Positions 16,237-24,335 of a DNA stretch of 53,660 nucleotides are shown piece after piece; within the stretch, counting starts at the first letter, position 1, and each line of letters opens with the position of its first letter. The DNA comes from UBA1757 sp045627385 (GTDB lineage Bacteria; Bacteroidota; Bacteroidia; Bacteroidales; UBA1402), in assembly GCA_045627385.1 (NCBI GenBank), contig JAZQNO010000033.1, forward strand, positions 1-53,660, read 5' to 3'. Position numbers and translations under genes: made by a program. Under the pieces are notes generated by a model that was given only the letters and a program-made list of their open reading frames with translations, did not search any database and had not been told where the DNA came from.

Positions 16237-17001
16237 ATGTTGAGAGAAGAAACCGTATTCGGTCCCATTCATAGCCGCCGCTTAGGCAATTCCCTGGGCA
16301 TCAACCTGATGCCCACTCAAGGAAAAATTTGCACCTTCGACTGCATCTATTGCGAATGCGGGTGGAACAAAGACGGTCATGACGACCACCGTCTACCCAC
16401 CGCCGAGGAAGTGCACACGGCACTTGAGTCCAGACTCAGACAGCTCCGGGAAGAAGGCACTGTCATCGACACGCTCACGTTTTCGGGAGATGGCGAATCG
16501 ACCATCCATCCGCAGTTCGCCAGCATCATCGATGACACGCTGGCTTTGCGCGACCGATATTGTCCGCAAGCGAAAGTCTCTGTCCTTTCCAATGCTACAC
16601 AGATTCACCGCCCAGAAGTGTTCCAGGCGCTGCGCAAAGTCGACAATCCCATCTTGAAAATCGATGCCCCGACCGACGCATGGATTGAGCGCATCGACCG
16701 TCCGGCACCAGGATACAGACTCGAACGGGTGCTGCAGGCTCTTCGGCAGTTCGAAGGCGATTTCATCCTTCAGACGATGTTTCTCCGAAGCGAGGATTTC
16801 GATTCTTCCTGGAGTGAAATTCTCGACGGTTGGATGGCCATTGTCAGAGACCTGCATCCTAGACAGATTATGGTCTACACCATCGACCGTCCCACTCCCC
16901 AGGAAGGCCTGAAAGCCTTCACCGAGGAGGAGATGCGCCGACTGGTGCAACCGCTCATCGATGAAGGCTTTCAGATTCAAATCAAAGGCGCTTCGGCCTG
17001 A
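16237..17001 (+). CDS. Radical SAM protein (COG0731 type)
   Basis: A 254-residue protein with the [4Fe-4S] motif CTFDCIYC (Cys-x3-Cys-x2-Cys, about 29-36). Opening GPIHSRRLGNSLGINLMP and FSGDGESTIHP (SAM-binding GGE-like loop as GDGE) are typical of the COG0731 group, which is annotated only as radical SAM. No auxiliary-cluster Cys set is evident. It follows the double ABC gene after 12 bp and is probably in the same operon. I use the ATG at 16237; a TTG at 16228 would add three residues. Reaction unknown. Confidence 0.87.
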   Translation: MLREETVFGPIHSRRLGNSLGINLMPTQGKICTFDCIYCECGWNKDGHDDHRLPTAEEVHTALESRLRQLREEGTVIDTLTFSGDGESTIHPQFASIIDDTLALRDRYCPQAKVSVLSNATQIHRPEVFQALRKVDNPILKIDAPTDAWIERIDRPAPGYRLERVLQALRQFEGDFILQTMFLRSEDFDSSWSEILDGWMAIVRDLHPRQIMVYTIDRPTPQEGLKAFTEEEMRRLVQPLIDEGFQIQIKGASA

Positions 17002-17018
17002 GACAGCTCCGACCGGTA

Positions 17019-19847
17019 TCAGTTACCGGCTGCAGCAGACTTGCCGCGCATGATGACACCTGTCGAATTACCTTGACTGATAAGTTGTTCTGCGAAAACG
17101 CGAACATCTTCCACGGTAATGGAATTGAGCGTTTCCTCATAAGAATCCAAAGTGTTCATGCCCGTACGCAACCATTCGGTCATTGCGGTGGTATAGTAAT
17201 CGTTCTCACGCAGGTTGGCGATATGGTTCTTGATCATATTGTCCTTGGCTTTGTTGAGATTTTCTTCGCTCGGGCCATTCTTGACGAAATCGTTCAGAAT
17301 CTGTCCGATACGGCCGTTCAGATAATCGCACTTAGCGGGATCGGTCTGATAGACAATCTGAAGAGCAGTCTGCCATTCCGGCTGGTCAGTCATTCCGCAA
17401 CTGACGCCGACGCCATAGGTGCCGCCCTCTTTCTCACGGATTTCCTCGGTATAGACGATATCCAGCGTACGTGAAAGTATGTCAAGAGTAAGATTGTTTT
17501 TCAGCGTGTAGGGCAGACGGCCACTCTTGAAGAAAAACACGGTAGCCATCGGCACTTCCATTTCACGTTCGAAGTCACAGACATGTTCGCCGGAGACATA
17601 GGCCAGACCGACTTTCTTGGCTTCTTCCTTCTTCCCCTTGGCAGGCAGATTGCCCAAATATTTGGCAATGAGAGGCACAATCACTTCACGGTCGAAACTG
17701 CCCGTAAAGACAAAATTGAAATCGGCCGCATTGGCGAAACGCTCGCGGCAGATCTGAAGGGTACGTCCATAGTCGACTTTGTCCAAATCGGCAGCTTTCA
17801 TGTTGACTGCACGGGGATTTCTGTCATAGATGGTTATCGAAAGCGAATCCTGAAATGCGCGCATAGGATTGACTTCGGCATTAAGCAGAATGGCACGGGT
17901 CTTGTTTTTCCAAGATTCGAAAGCTTCGTCGTCCTGACGGAGAGCGGTGGCATAGAGATAGGTCAGTTGAAGCATCGTCTCGAAATCCTTCACGGTCGAC
18001 TGGCCGTTGACATATTCCGAATACTGGCCGATGCTTGCCGTGAGACTGACGCTCTTGCCGGCCAATGCCTTGTTGAGTTCGACCAGACTGAAATTGCCGA
18101 CGCCGCCGATGGTCATCAGCTCATCTGCGCTCTGCATGTTCAAGATATCCTCTTCTCCGTATTGAGACTGACCGCCCATACTGTAAGCTTCCATCAGAAT
18201 CTGATCGGCATTGAAATCGGTCTGTTTCAGATAAACATTGACACCATTGGCCAGTCTGATGTGTTCGTAACCGAACATCGTTCCCTTGGCAGCTTTGACT
18301 TTCTTCGACTTCAGTTCCTTGGAAATCAGAGGTTCGTCAGACACCTTGTCTTCGTAAGCGGCGATATCTTCAGTGGCGACAGCGGCAACGATGGCCTTCA
18401 GTTCATCTTCGGTGGGATAGGTCACACCTTCTTTTTCGGGCAGGTTGCAGGCAACTACCAGATTGCTGTCGCTCACCAGTTCGGCCAAATATCCGTTGAT
18501 GACATCGACAGGAATGTTGGGAACTAGCTGCTGGGCCAGCACATATCCGTTTTCAATGCCAGGAATGGGCTCGTTTTGGATGAAATGACGCACATACTGA
18601 GAGCAGAAAACGGAATTGCTGCGTTTGTCACGCTGGTTGTAAGCGGTTTCCATCTGAGTCATGTATTCGGCGCGCATGCGCTCATACTCGGAAGCTGTGA
18701 AACCATGGCGGGCAGCTCGCAGGATTTCGCGGTAGACCGTTGTAAGACCGTTGAGAAAATCGTCTCCATTGTTGACGGCAATACCCGTGAGGGCTTTCTT
18801 GGTGACAGCAAGGAAATAGTCATCGTCCTCGATGGCTGCTTGCACAAAAGGTGGTTGAGGCAGATTGGCAAGTTCTGTGAGGCGCTGATCAAACAGCATG
18901 GAAATCATTTGATTGCAATAACTGATAACCCAGTAGCTGAGGTCGGTCTTCATTTCATTGGGCACGGCATCGTGTTTGAGGAACAGGTAAGAAAGCGCAT
19001 ACGGCTGTTCCTTGTCGGTGGTGATGCAGATGATAGGCTCCTTGTTGTCGGGCACTTCGAAATAGACACGTTCGGCCGGATTTTCAGGCATCTGAATCGG
19101 GCTGAAAATGGCTTTGATCTTGGCCTCGATTTCATTGACGTCGATATCGCCGACAACCACAATGCCCTGCTGGTCGGGACGGTACCACTTCTCGTAGTAG
19201 TCTCTTATGGCCTGATAGGGAAAGTTGTCGATAACTTCGAGCAGACCGATTGGCAGGCGGTGTCCGTAGCGGTTGCCGTCGGGATATATGACCGGAAGCA
19301 TCTTTTCGTACTGGCGCATCTGAGCGTTCAGACGCGAACGCCATTCTTCGTGAATGACGCCACGTTCGTGGTCGATGTCGTCGGCTGTCAGCAACAGGCC
19401 GTCGGCCCAGTCGTGGAGAATGTACAGGCAAGAATCGACGGACGACGGAATCTTGGCGACGGGCACATTGTCAATGTTGTAGACGGTCTCATCGATAGAC
19501 GTATATGCATTCAAGTCGGCACCGAACTGCACGCCGATGGATTCGCAGTACTTGATAACGCCGTTGCCACGGAAATGCTCAGTGCCGTTGAAACACATAT
19601 GCTCCAGAAAATGTGCCAAACCGCGTTGTTCCTCTTCTTCGAGCACGGAACCGACTTTCTGAGCGATGTAGAAACAGGCCTGCCCCTTGGGTTCTTCGTT
19701 GTGACGAATATAATAGGTAAGTCCGTTGTCGAGATGGCCAATTCTAACATTGGCATCGACGGGAATGGGGGGCATCTGCTGGGCTTTGATGCCCTGAGCG
19801 AGAGTGGCTGCTGCAAGCAGCACAATCACATTGAAAATTTTTCTCAT
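17019..19847 (-). CDS. M16 family zinc metallopeptidase, exported
   Basis: A 942-residue periplasmic or outer-membrane-facing insulinase-family peptidase with an N-terminal signal (IVLLAAATLAQGIKA). The inverted zinc motif HFLEH lies at residues 79-83, and the third ligand is probably E161 in HERGVIHEEW. Four M16 subdomains follow; the second half (about 510-940) lacks the zinc motif, as usual for full-length two-domain members, and includes FVFTGSFDREVIVPLIAKYLG. It probably degrades peptides in the envelope. It is divergent from DUF456 across a 95-bp gap with two facing -7 elements. Confidence 0.95.
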   Translation of the reverse strand: MRKIFNVIVLLAAATLAQGIKAQQMPPIPVDANVRIGHLDNGLTYYIRHNEEPKGQACFYIAQKVGSVLEEEEQRGLAHFLEHMCFNGTEHFRGNGVIKYCESIGVQFGADLNAYTSIDETVYNIDNVPVAKIPSSVDSCLYILHDWADGLLLTADDIDHERGVIHEEWRSRLNAQMRQYEKMLPVIYPDGNRYGHRLPIGLLEVIDNFPYQAIRDYYEKWYRPDQQGIVVVGDIDVNEIEAKIKAIFSPIQMPENPAERVYFEVPDNKEPIICITTDKEQPYALSYLFLKHDAVPNEMKTDLSYWVISYCNQMISMLFDQRLTELANLPQPPFVQAAIEDDDYFLAVTKKALTGIAVNNGDDFLNGLTTVYREILRAARHGFTASEYERMRAEYMTQMETAYNQRDKRSNSVFCSQYVRHFIQNEPIPGIENGYVLAQQLVPNIPVDVINGYLAELVSDSNLVVACNLPEKEGVTYPTEDELKAIVAAVATEDIAAYEDKVSDEPLISKELKSKKVKAAKGTMFGYEHIRLANGVNVYLKQTDFNADQILMEAYSMGGQSQYGEEDILNMQSADELMTIGGVGNFSLVELNKALAGKSVSLTASIGQYSEYVNGQSTVKDFETMLQLTYLYATALRQDDEAFESWKNKTRAILLNAEVNPMRAFQDSLSITIYDRNPRAVNMKAADLDKVDYGRTLQICRERFANAADFNFVFTGSFDREVIVPLIAKYLGNLPAKGKKEEAKKVGLAYVSGEHVCDFEREMEVPMATVFFFKSGRLPYTLKNNLTLDILSRTLDIVYTEEIREKEGGTYGVGVSCGMTDQPEWQTALQIVYQTDPAKCDYLNGRIGQILNDFVKNGPSEENLNKAKDNMIKNHIANLRENDYYTTAMTEWLRTGMNTLDSYEETLNSITVEDVRVFAEQLISQGNSTGVIMRGKSAAAGN

Positions 19848-19873
19848 TGTTTGAAAGGTTAATGATGGAGCGG

Positions 19874-19881
19874 CAAAATTA
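19874..19881 (-). promoter_or_regulatory. -7 element for the M16 peptidase
   Basis: Minus strand TAATTTTG matches TAnnTTTG, 26 bp before the start at 19847. Opposes the element at 19905. Confidence 0.5.
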
Positions 19882-19904
19882 AAAAAAAATTGAGAAATTA
19901 TTCC

Positions 19905-19912
19905 TACCTTTG
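19905..19912 (+). promoter_or_regulatory. -7 element (TACCTTTG) for the DUF456 run
   Basis: Exact match 30 bp before the ATG at 19943. It lies over an earlier in-frame ATG (19910), which therefore cannot be the main start. Confidence 0.5.
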
Positions 19913-19942
19913 GATTTTGGAATCCATCAAACGATAAACGAA

Positions 19943-20431
19943 ATGATTACGCTGAAAATACTCGCTATCTTGCTGGTTATCTTAGGGTTGCTTGGCAGCG
20001 TTCTGCCGGTGCTTCCGGGGCCTCCCCTCGCCTGGGCTGGTTTGCTGATGGCCTATTTTTCAAAGGGAGTCAATGGTGACGGCAATCCGATGAGTCTGCG
20101 TTTTCTGCTCATCTGGTTGGGCATAACCATACTGGTCACCGTCATCGACTATCTGGTCCCGGCCCTGTTCACCAGATTGAGCGGCGCCCACAAATCGGCC
20201 GCCTTAGGCGCCACACTGGGTATGGTCATCGGCCTGTTCTTCAGTCCGGTCGGCATGATTGTCGGCAGCCTTGCCGGCGCTTTTCTGGCGGAATTTCTCA
20301 AAGAGAACCAAGGAATCTGGGAATCCTTCAAAGCCTCCGTCGGCGCCTTTATGGGTTTTCTCACAGGCACGTTCCTGAAACTGCTCAGCTGCGGACTGAT
20401 GACTTATTATTGCTTTGTGTATTTATGGTAA
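19943..20431 (+). CDS. DUF456 family membrane protein
   Basis: A 162-residue, Gly-rich hydrophobic protein with about four to five membrane helices. The family pattern is visible: LLGSVLPVLPGPPLAWAGLL near the N-terminus, then two glycine-zipper-like helices (GATLGMVIGLFFSPVGMIVGSLAGAFLAEF). Function of DUF456 is unknown. The start at 19943 is preferred because the promoter covers the upstream ATG. The next gene begins 10 bp after its stop. Confidence 0.85.
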   Translation: MITLKILAILLVILGLLGSVLPVLPGPPLAWAGLLMAYFSKGVNGDGNPMSLRFLLIWLGITILVTVIDYLVPALFTRLSGAHKSAALGATLGMVIGLFFSPVGMIVGSLAGAFLAEFLKENQGIWESFKASVGAFMGFLTGTFLKLLSCGLMTYYCFVYLW

Positions 20432-20441
20432 CACTCGATAT

Positions 20442-21023
20442 ATGAAAAAGTCTCGAAAAAACATTCCTGCCCTGTTTGCCTTGATTCTGTTTCTCAGTCC
20501 GCTCTGCCATTCCTGTCAGGGAAGCGGCGAAAACTGGATTGTCGACTGGGCCCCCGTCAGTCTGTTCATCACCGTCAACGACAGCGCCGGAAACGATTTG
20601 CTCAACCCCGACAGTACTTGGATGGATTTGGACAGCATTAAAATGTCGTTTTTGGGCTACACCTTTCCGCTCGACACCACACTGTACATGAAATCTCGAC
20701 ATGAACGCGTGCGCTATGACAGTACCAAAGCATATCGGGCAACGATGTTCGGGCTGCTTCTGATAGATGAATACATGATTCGTCTGAAATATGACACCTG
20801 TTACACCTATCTGTATTTCGGAGAAATTGACGGAGCCGTCGATCTTGATACGGATCTGATTCTCACTTGGCCCGACCACACTTGCGACACCTTCCACTAT
20901 CATTGCTGGGACCACGTCGAAGGCCGCAATCCGTCCTGCGAGCGTACGCTTACCTATAAGGGCGGCACGCAGGATCCCTCCTGTATCGTTCCTGGAACAT
21001 CTCTCATTCACATCATCAAATAA
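20442..21023 (+). CDS. Unknown lipoprotein
   Basis: I do not recognise a family. The 193-residue product has a basic N-terminus, a hydrophobic segment (ALFALILFLSPL) and a candidate lipobox ending at Cys25 (CHSC), so it is probably an outer-membrane lipoprotein. The mature part is acidic, rich in Asp, Thr and Tyr, and carries several further Cys (CYTYLYF, HTCDTFHYHCWDH, PSCERT, PSCIV) that could form disulfides. The style is similar to DUF6452 upstream (short beta-rich lipoprotein) but I see no clear homology. It lies 10 bp after DUF456. Confidence 0.7.
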   Translation: MKKSRKNIPALFALILFLSPLCHSCQGSGENWIVDWAPVSLFITVNDSAGNDLLNPDSTWMDLDSIKMSFLGYTFPLDTTLYMKSRHERVRYDSTKAYRATMFGLLLIDEYMIRLKYDTCYTYLYFGEIDGAVDLDTDLILTWPDHTCDTFHYHCWDHVEGRNPSCERTLTYKGGTQDPSCIVPGTSLIHIIK

Positions 21024-21029
21024 AGCGAC

Positions 21030-21461
21030 ATGCGACACGAGATTCAACTGAACTTTCCCGACAAGCGGCAGTGGACGGTCAGTCAGGAAATCTATACCGA
21101 CGAAATCGGCGCTGACATTACACATATCGAAGCCAACAGCCGGGTCGGCGACATGGTCGACATCTATGTAAGCGATATGCCTGATGGTGAAACCGCCGAG
21201 GACCAGGCTTTTTCCAATTATGTAGACATGGTAGGCTTCAGCGAGGATGACCCCGAAGGATTTCAGCCGATTCGAAAATATCGTTTCCGCGCTTCGAAAG
21301 CCTGGGGTTTCGAAGCGCTCTGCGAAGATGAACGGCCGATGAAGTTTCTGGCCCAGGAAATAGCCAAAGGAGTGTTGGGCGTTTTCTGCCTGGCCTCCGC
21401 AGACGAATCCGGTCTGCTCAAGCTCGAAGAGACGGTTGCCACAGAGTTCAGATTGCTTTAG
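21030..21461 (+). CDS. Unknown small acidic cytoplasmic protein
   Basis: A 143-residue protein with no signal peptide or membrane segment, very acidic (many Asp/Glu), with an alternating strand-rich first half (IQLNFPDKRQWTVSQEI) and a helical C-terminus. I do not recognise a family. It follows the lipoprotein after 6 bp and probably shares its transcript. The C-terminal end overlaps the convergent EamA gene by 4 bp. The ATG at 21030 is the only plausible start. Confidence 0.65.
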   Translation: MRHEIQLNFPDKRQWTVSQEIYTDEIGADITHIEANSRVGDMVDIYVSDMPDGETAEDQAFSNYVDMVGFSEDDPEGFQPIRKYRFRASKAWGFEALCEDERPMKFLAQEIAKGVLGVFCLASADESGLLKLEETVATEFRLL

Positions 21462-22393
21462 GATTTCTTTCTGGAGGCAATGAAAACGCCTGCCACAATG
21501 GCCAGCGAACCGATGGCCGACAGAGTTGTAAGCCGTTCTCCAAGCACAATGACAGCCGCCATCAGCGTAAAGAAAGGATTGAGATATACGTAATTGGTAG
21601 AACTGACATTGCCCAGTTCGGCCATTACTTTATTCCACAGGGCAAAACAGAACAGCGAAGCAATCAGACCGAGAAAGAGCAGATTCAACCAGACCGACGG
21701 CTGTGCCATCAGCGCGAGAATCCGCCTGCTGTCATTGAACGAGTTGTCGGAAATCAGAAGGGGGACAATGGTGAGCAGACCGTAGAAAAACACCTTGCGA
21801 GTGGCCGTCAGCGCCCCGTATTTCCGGGTCATCTGCGCCATAAAGATGCTGTAGACGGCCCAGCAGAAAGAAGCGGCAAGCGCCAGCACGTCGCCTTTGA
21901 CCGAAAGATGCATCTTCTGCCCCGACAGGGTGACAGCCGCGACACCGGCCAATGCCAAGCAGGTGCCACCCCAAAGACGCCAGCCGGTGCGAACATCTTC
22001 CAATCCGGGAATACGTCTGCGGACGGCCAAAGTGAGCAGGAGAGTCACCAGCGGAGCCGTGCAGACAAGAAAGGAAACGTTGCAGGCCTGTGTATAAGCC
22101 AGAGCTGTGTTTTCCGCGAGGAAATAGACAGAACCTCCGGTGATGCCCAACAAGACGAAGACCGATTCGTCTTTCAAAGAATCTGCCCAAATGCGGAAAT
22201 GCCCGTGAACGGGATTTTTCAAAGAAAAAGCGCCCAGCAGCCAGATGCCGGCATATGCTTGAAGGAAACGAATGGCGAAAATCTGGTCGGGAGCCAAACC
22301 GGCACCGATCAGAACTTTAGTCGATATGAAAGTTACACCCCAAATGGAGACCACCAGGAGTGCTAACAGATGCCAAAGAAGTTTTCTTTTCAA
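21458..22393 (-). CDS. EamA/DMT superfamily transporter
   Basis: A 311-residue inner-membrane protein with ten predicted helices in two EamA repeats, the RhaT/YdcZ-like drug/metabolite transporter layout. Typical stretches include SIWGVTFISTKVLI (helix 1), NVSFLVCTAPLVTLLLTL (helix 4) and TNYVYLNPFFTLMAAVIVLGE (helix 9). Substrate unknown. The start codon is TTG at 22393; no ATG lies early enough to keep helix 1, and a -7 element lies just upstream. It is divergent from the pseudokinase regulator. Confidence 0.88.
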   Translation of the reverse strand: MKRKLLWHLLALLVVSIWGVTFISTKVLIGAGLAPDQIFAIRFLQAYAGIWLLGAFSLKNPVHGHFRIWADSLKDESVFVLLGITGGSVYFLAENTALAYTQACNVSFLVCTAPLVTLLLTLAVRRRIPGLEDVRTGWRLWGGTCLALAGVAAVTLSGQKMHLSVKGDVLALAASFCWAVYSIFMAQMTRKYGALTATRKVFFYGLLTIVPLLISDNSFNDSRRILALMAQPSVWLNLLFLGLIASLFCFALWNKVMAELGNVSSTNYVYLNPFFTLMAAVIVLGERLTTLSAIGSLAIVAGVFIASRKKS

Positions 22394-22412
22394 TTTGAAT
22401 TTTTTAATTGCG

Positions 22413-22420
22413 CAAAAGTA
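22413..22420 (-). promoter_or_regulatory. -7 element for the EamA transporter
   Basis: Minus strand TACTTTTG, an exact TAnnTTTG match, 19 bp before the TTG start. This supports the unusual start codon. Confidence 0.5.
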
Positions 22421-22430
22421 ACATATCCGA

Positions 22431-22461
22431 TTGCCATTGTAAAGAATTTATTGCAATTTTG
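22431..22461 (+). promoter_or_regulatory. Possible promoter for the pseudokinase regulator run
   Basis: TTG at 22431-22433, 20 bp spacing, then CAATTTTG at 22454-22461 (one mismatch to TAnnTTTG), 30 bp before the ATG at 22492. Confidence 0.35.
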
Positions 22462-22491
22462 CATCATTCTAGTTACATAATCACAAACGCT

Positions 22492-24324
22492 ATGCCAAAC
22501 TGGATTTGGATCTTCGTCTCAGCCATTCTGTTCATCTACTTGGGAGACATGCTACGCAACGCTCTTAGCAAGAGGAAAGAGCGCAATGACAAGGCGCGCG
22601 CTATCGCACAGGAGCGCGAAAACCGCATCCGGATGTATGACGAAATCTGTCAGGAAATCAACACGCCGCTTTCTTTGGTGATGGCGCCTCTCAAGAAAAT
22701 GCGCGAAGCCGAGTTGGACCCTATACGGAAAGAGACATTCAATCTGATGTACCGCAACGCTTTGCGCATCAATCGAACCGTCAACATGGTAGTGGATATC
22801 AACAAAGTCACAAGCCATCAGATGGAAATGAATTTTCGCGAAACCGACATCATCTTCTTCATTCAGGACATTCTTCAGGCCTTTGAAACCCAGGCATCCA
22901 ACAGGAATGTAAAACTGAACATGAAAAGCGCTCTCGGCCAGCTCAACATCTGGGTCGACCAAGGTAATTTTGACAAAATCATCTTCAACCTCATTCACCA
23001 CGCGTTCAACTATGTCTCCAAGCGGGGCAGCATCAACGTGCAGATTTCCATGCCGCTTCCCAACAACGAAGTCTTCGCAAACCAGAACATAAGAGAATAT
23101 GTGGAAATCTGCATTTCCTATATGGGCGACACCGAGCGTATATTGCAGATGGAAGAGAATTTCAAAGACATGTCCTCATCGTCAGACAAGGATTTGATGC
23201 AGATCTTCAAGGGGAAAAAACGCAATCGAAGAGATTCCGAAGACTCATCGGATTTCGGCAGCCTGAGTTTGCTGCTCAGCCGCGAACTTGTGCGTCTGGA
23301 ACACGGCCAGCTCGATTGTCGCGTGGACAACGGGCTTATCCGCACCACCATCCGCATGCCGGTGGGCAACTCGCACCTCACCATGGGCGAAATCGTTTTG
23401 TCAGAGCATCACAAAGACCTGTACAACACCCCCCGCTTTTCGGCAGACAACAAGGAAAAGCATGACGAAGTCAGTCTGTTGGACACTCCGTCGCCCGACG
23501 ACAACACACCACATAATCCTCTGCGCAAAACCCTCCTCATTGTTGACGATGACATCGAAATGCGCAACTACCTGAAGGTTGAATTCAAATCGCTGTACAA
23601 CATCAAACTCTGTCAGGACGGACAGGAAGCTTGGGAGTTCATCATGCAGCTACCGCCCGACCTAATCATCACCGACCACATCATGCCGAAAATGGACGGT
23701 CCCGAACTTTGCCGTCGCATACGCCAGACATCAGCCACCGCCCACATTCCGGTCATCATGCTCACCACCCGCACCGACGACGACAGCATCAACATCTGCG
23801 TCAGCAGCGGCTGCAACCAGTGCTATTCGAAACCGGTCTCCACAGAGGTCCTCAAAAATGCCGTGTCGCAGCTGTTCTCTTCGGTGGATGTCATCAAGGG
23901 AAAGGCCAACATCAAGATGCTCCAATACGACTACTCGACCACGCTTCATATCGACTCGGTCAACAACCAGCTGATGCGTCAGGTGATCGACACCATCAAA
24001 GAAAACATTTCCAATCCCGACTTCACGGTCGAAGAATTGGCCAACAAATTGAACATAAGCCGAATGCATCTTGGACGCAAAATCAAGGACGGCCTGAGCG
24101 TAACTCCGGTCAACCTCATCAAGACCATCCGTCTCAAGCAAGCTGCCCACCTTATTGTCAACAACCAGGTGGACATGTCTGAAATCGCCACTCAGGTGGG
24201 ATTCTCCTCGCAGTCGTACTTTTCGAGTTCATTCCGTCAGTATTTCGGCATGAGTCCGAGCGAATTCAAAGCCAAGTACTCCAACATCGAAGACCAGAGC
24301 CTTCTCAACAAGATTCTCGAATAA
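22492..24324 (+). CDS. Membrane-bound pseudo-histidine kinase / response regulator / AraC protein (HTCS-like)
   Basis: A 610-residue protein: one N-terminal membrane helix (about 2-20), a histidine-kinase-like region (about 45-325), a receiver (about 372-485) and an AraC helix-turn-helix pair (about 505-600). The kinase part appears dead. The H-box reads CQEINTPL (Gln for His), the N-box reads FNLIHHAFNY (His for Asn), the DxG box reads ISYMGDTE, and the Gly-rich box is lost. The receiver looks intact (LIVDDDIEMR, LIITDHIMP, LTTRT, YSKP). There is no periplasmic sensor domain, unlike hybrid two-component systems of Bacteroides. It probably takes phosphate from another kinase and regulates the genes that follow. 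I use the ATG at 22492, right before the helix. Confidence 0.88.
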   Translation: MPNWIWIFVSAILFIYLGDMLRNALSKRKERNDKARAIAQERENRIRMYDEICQEINTPLSLVMAPLKKMREAELDPIRKETFNLMYRNALRINRTVNMVVDINKVTSHQMEMNFRETDIIFFIQDILQAFETQASNRNVKLNMKSALGQLNIWVDQGNFDKIIFNLIHHAFNYVSKRGSINVQISMPLPNNEVFANQNIREYVEICISYMGDTERILQMEENFKDMSSSSDKDLMQIFKGKKRNRRDSEDSSDFGSLSLLLSRELVRLEHGQLDCRVDNGLIRTTIRMPVGNSHLTMGEIVLSEHHKDLYNTPRFSADNKEKHDEVSLLDTPSPDDNTPHNPLRKTLLIVDDDIEMRNYLKVEFKSLYNIKLCQDGQEAWEFIMQLPPDLIITDHIMPKMDGPELCRRIRQTSATAHIPVIMLTTRTDDDSINICVSSGCNQCYSKPVSTEVLKNAVSQLFSSVDVIKGKANIKMLQYDYSTTLHIDSVNNQLMRQVIDTIKENISNPDFTVEELANKLNISRMHLGRKIKDGLSVTPVNLIKTIRLKQAAHLIVNNQVDMSEIATQVGFSSQSYFSSSFRQYFGMSPSEFKAKYSNIEDQSLLNKILE

Positions 24325-24335
24325 AAACAACCGAT

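Noticed and set aside
18576..19862. 428-codon plus-strand open frame opposite the M16 peptidase
   Set aside because: Shadow of the M16 gene, which has the HFLEH motif and a promoter; the frame has no own promoter or homology-like motifs.
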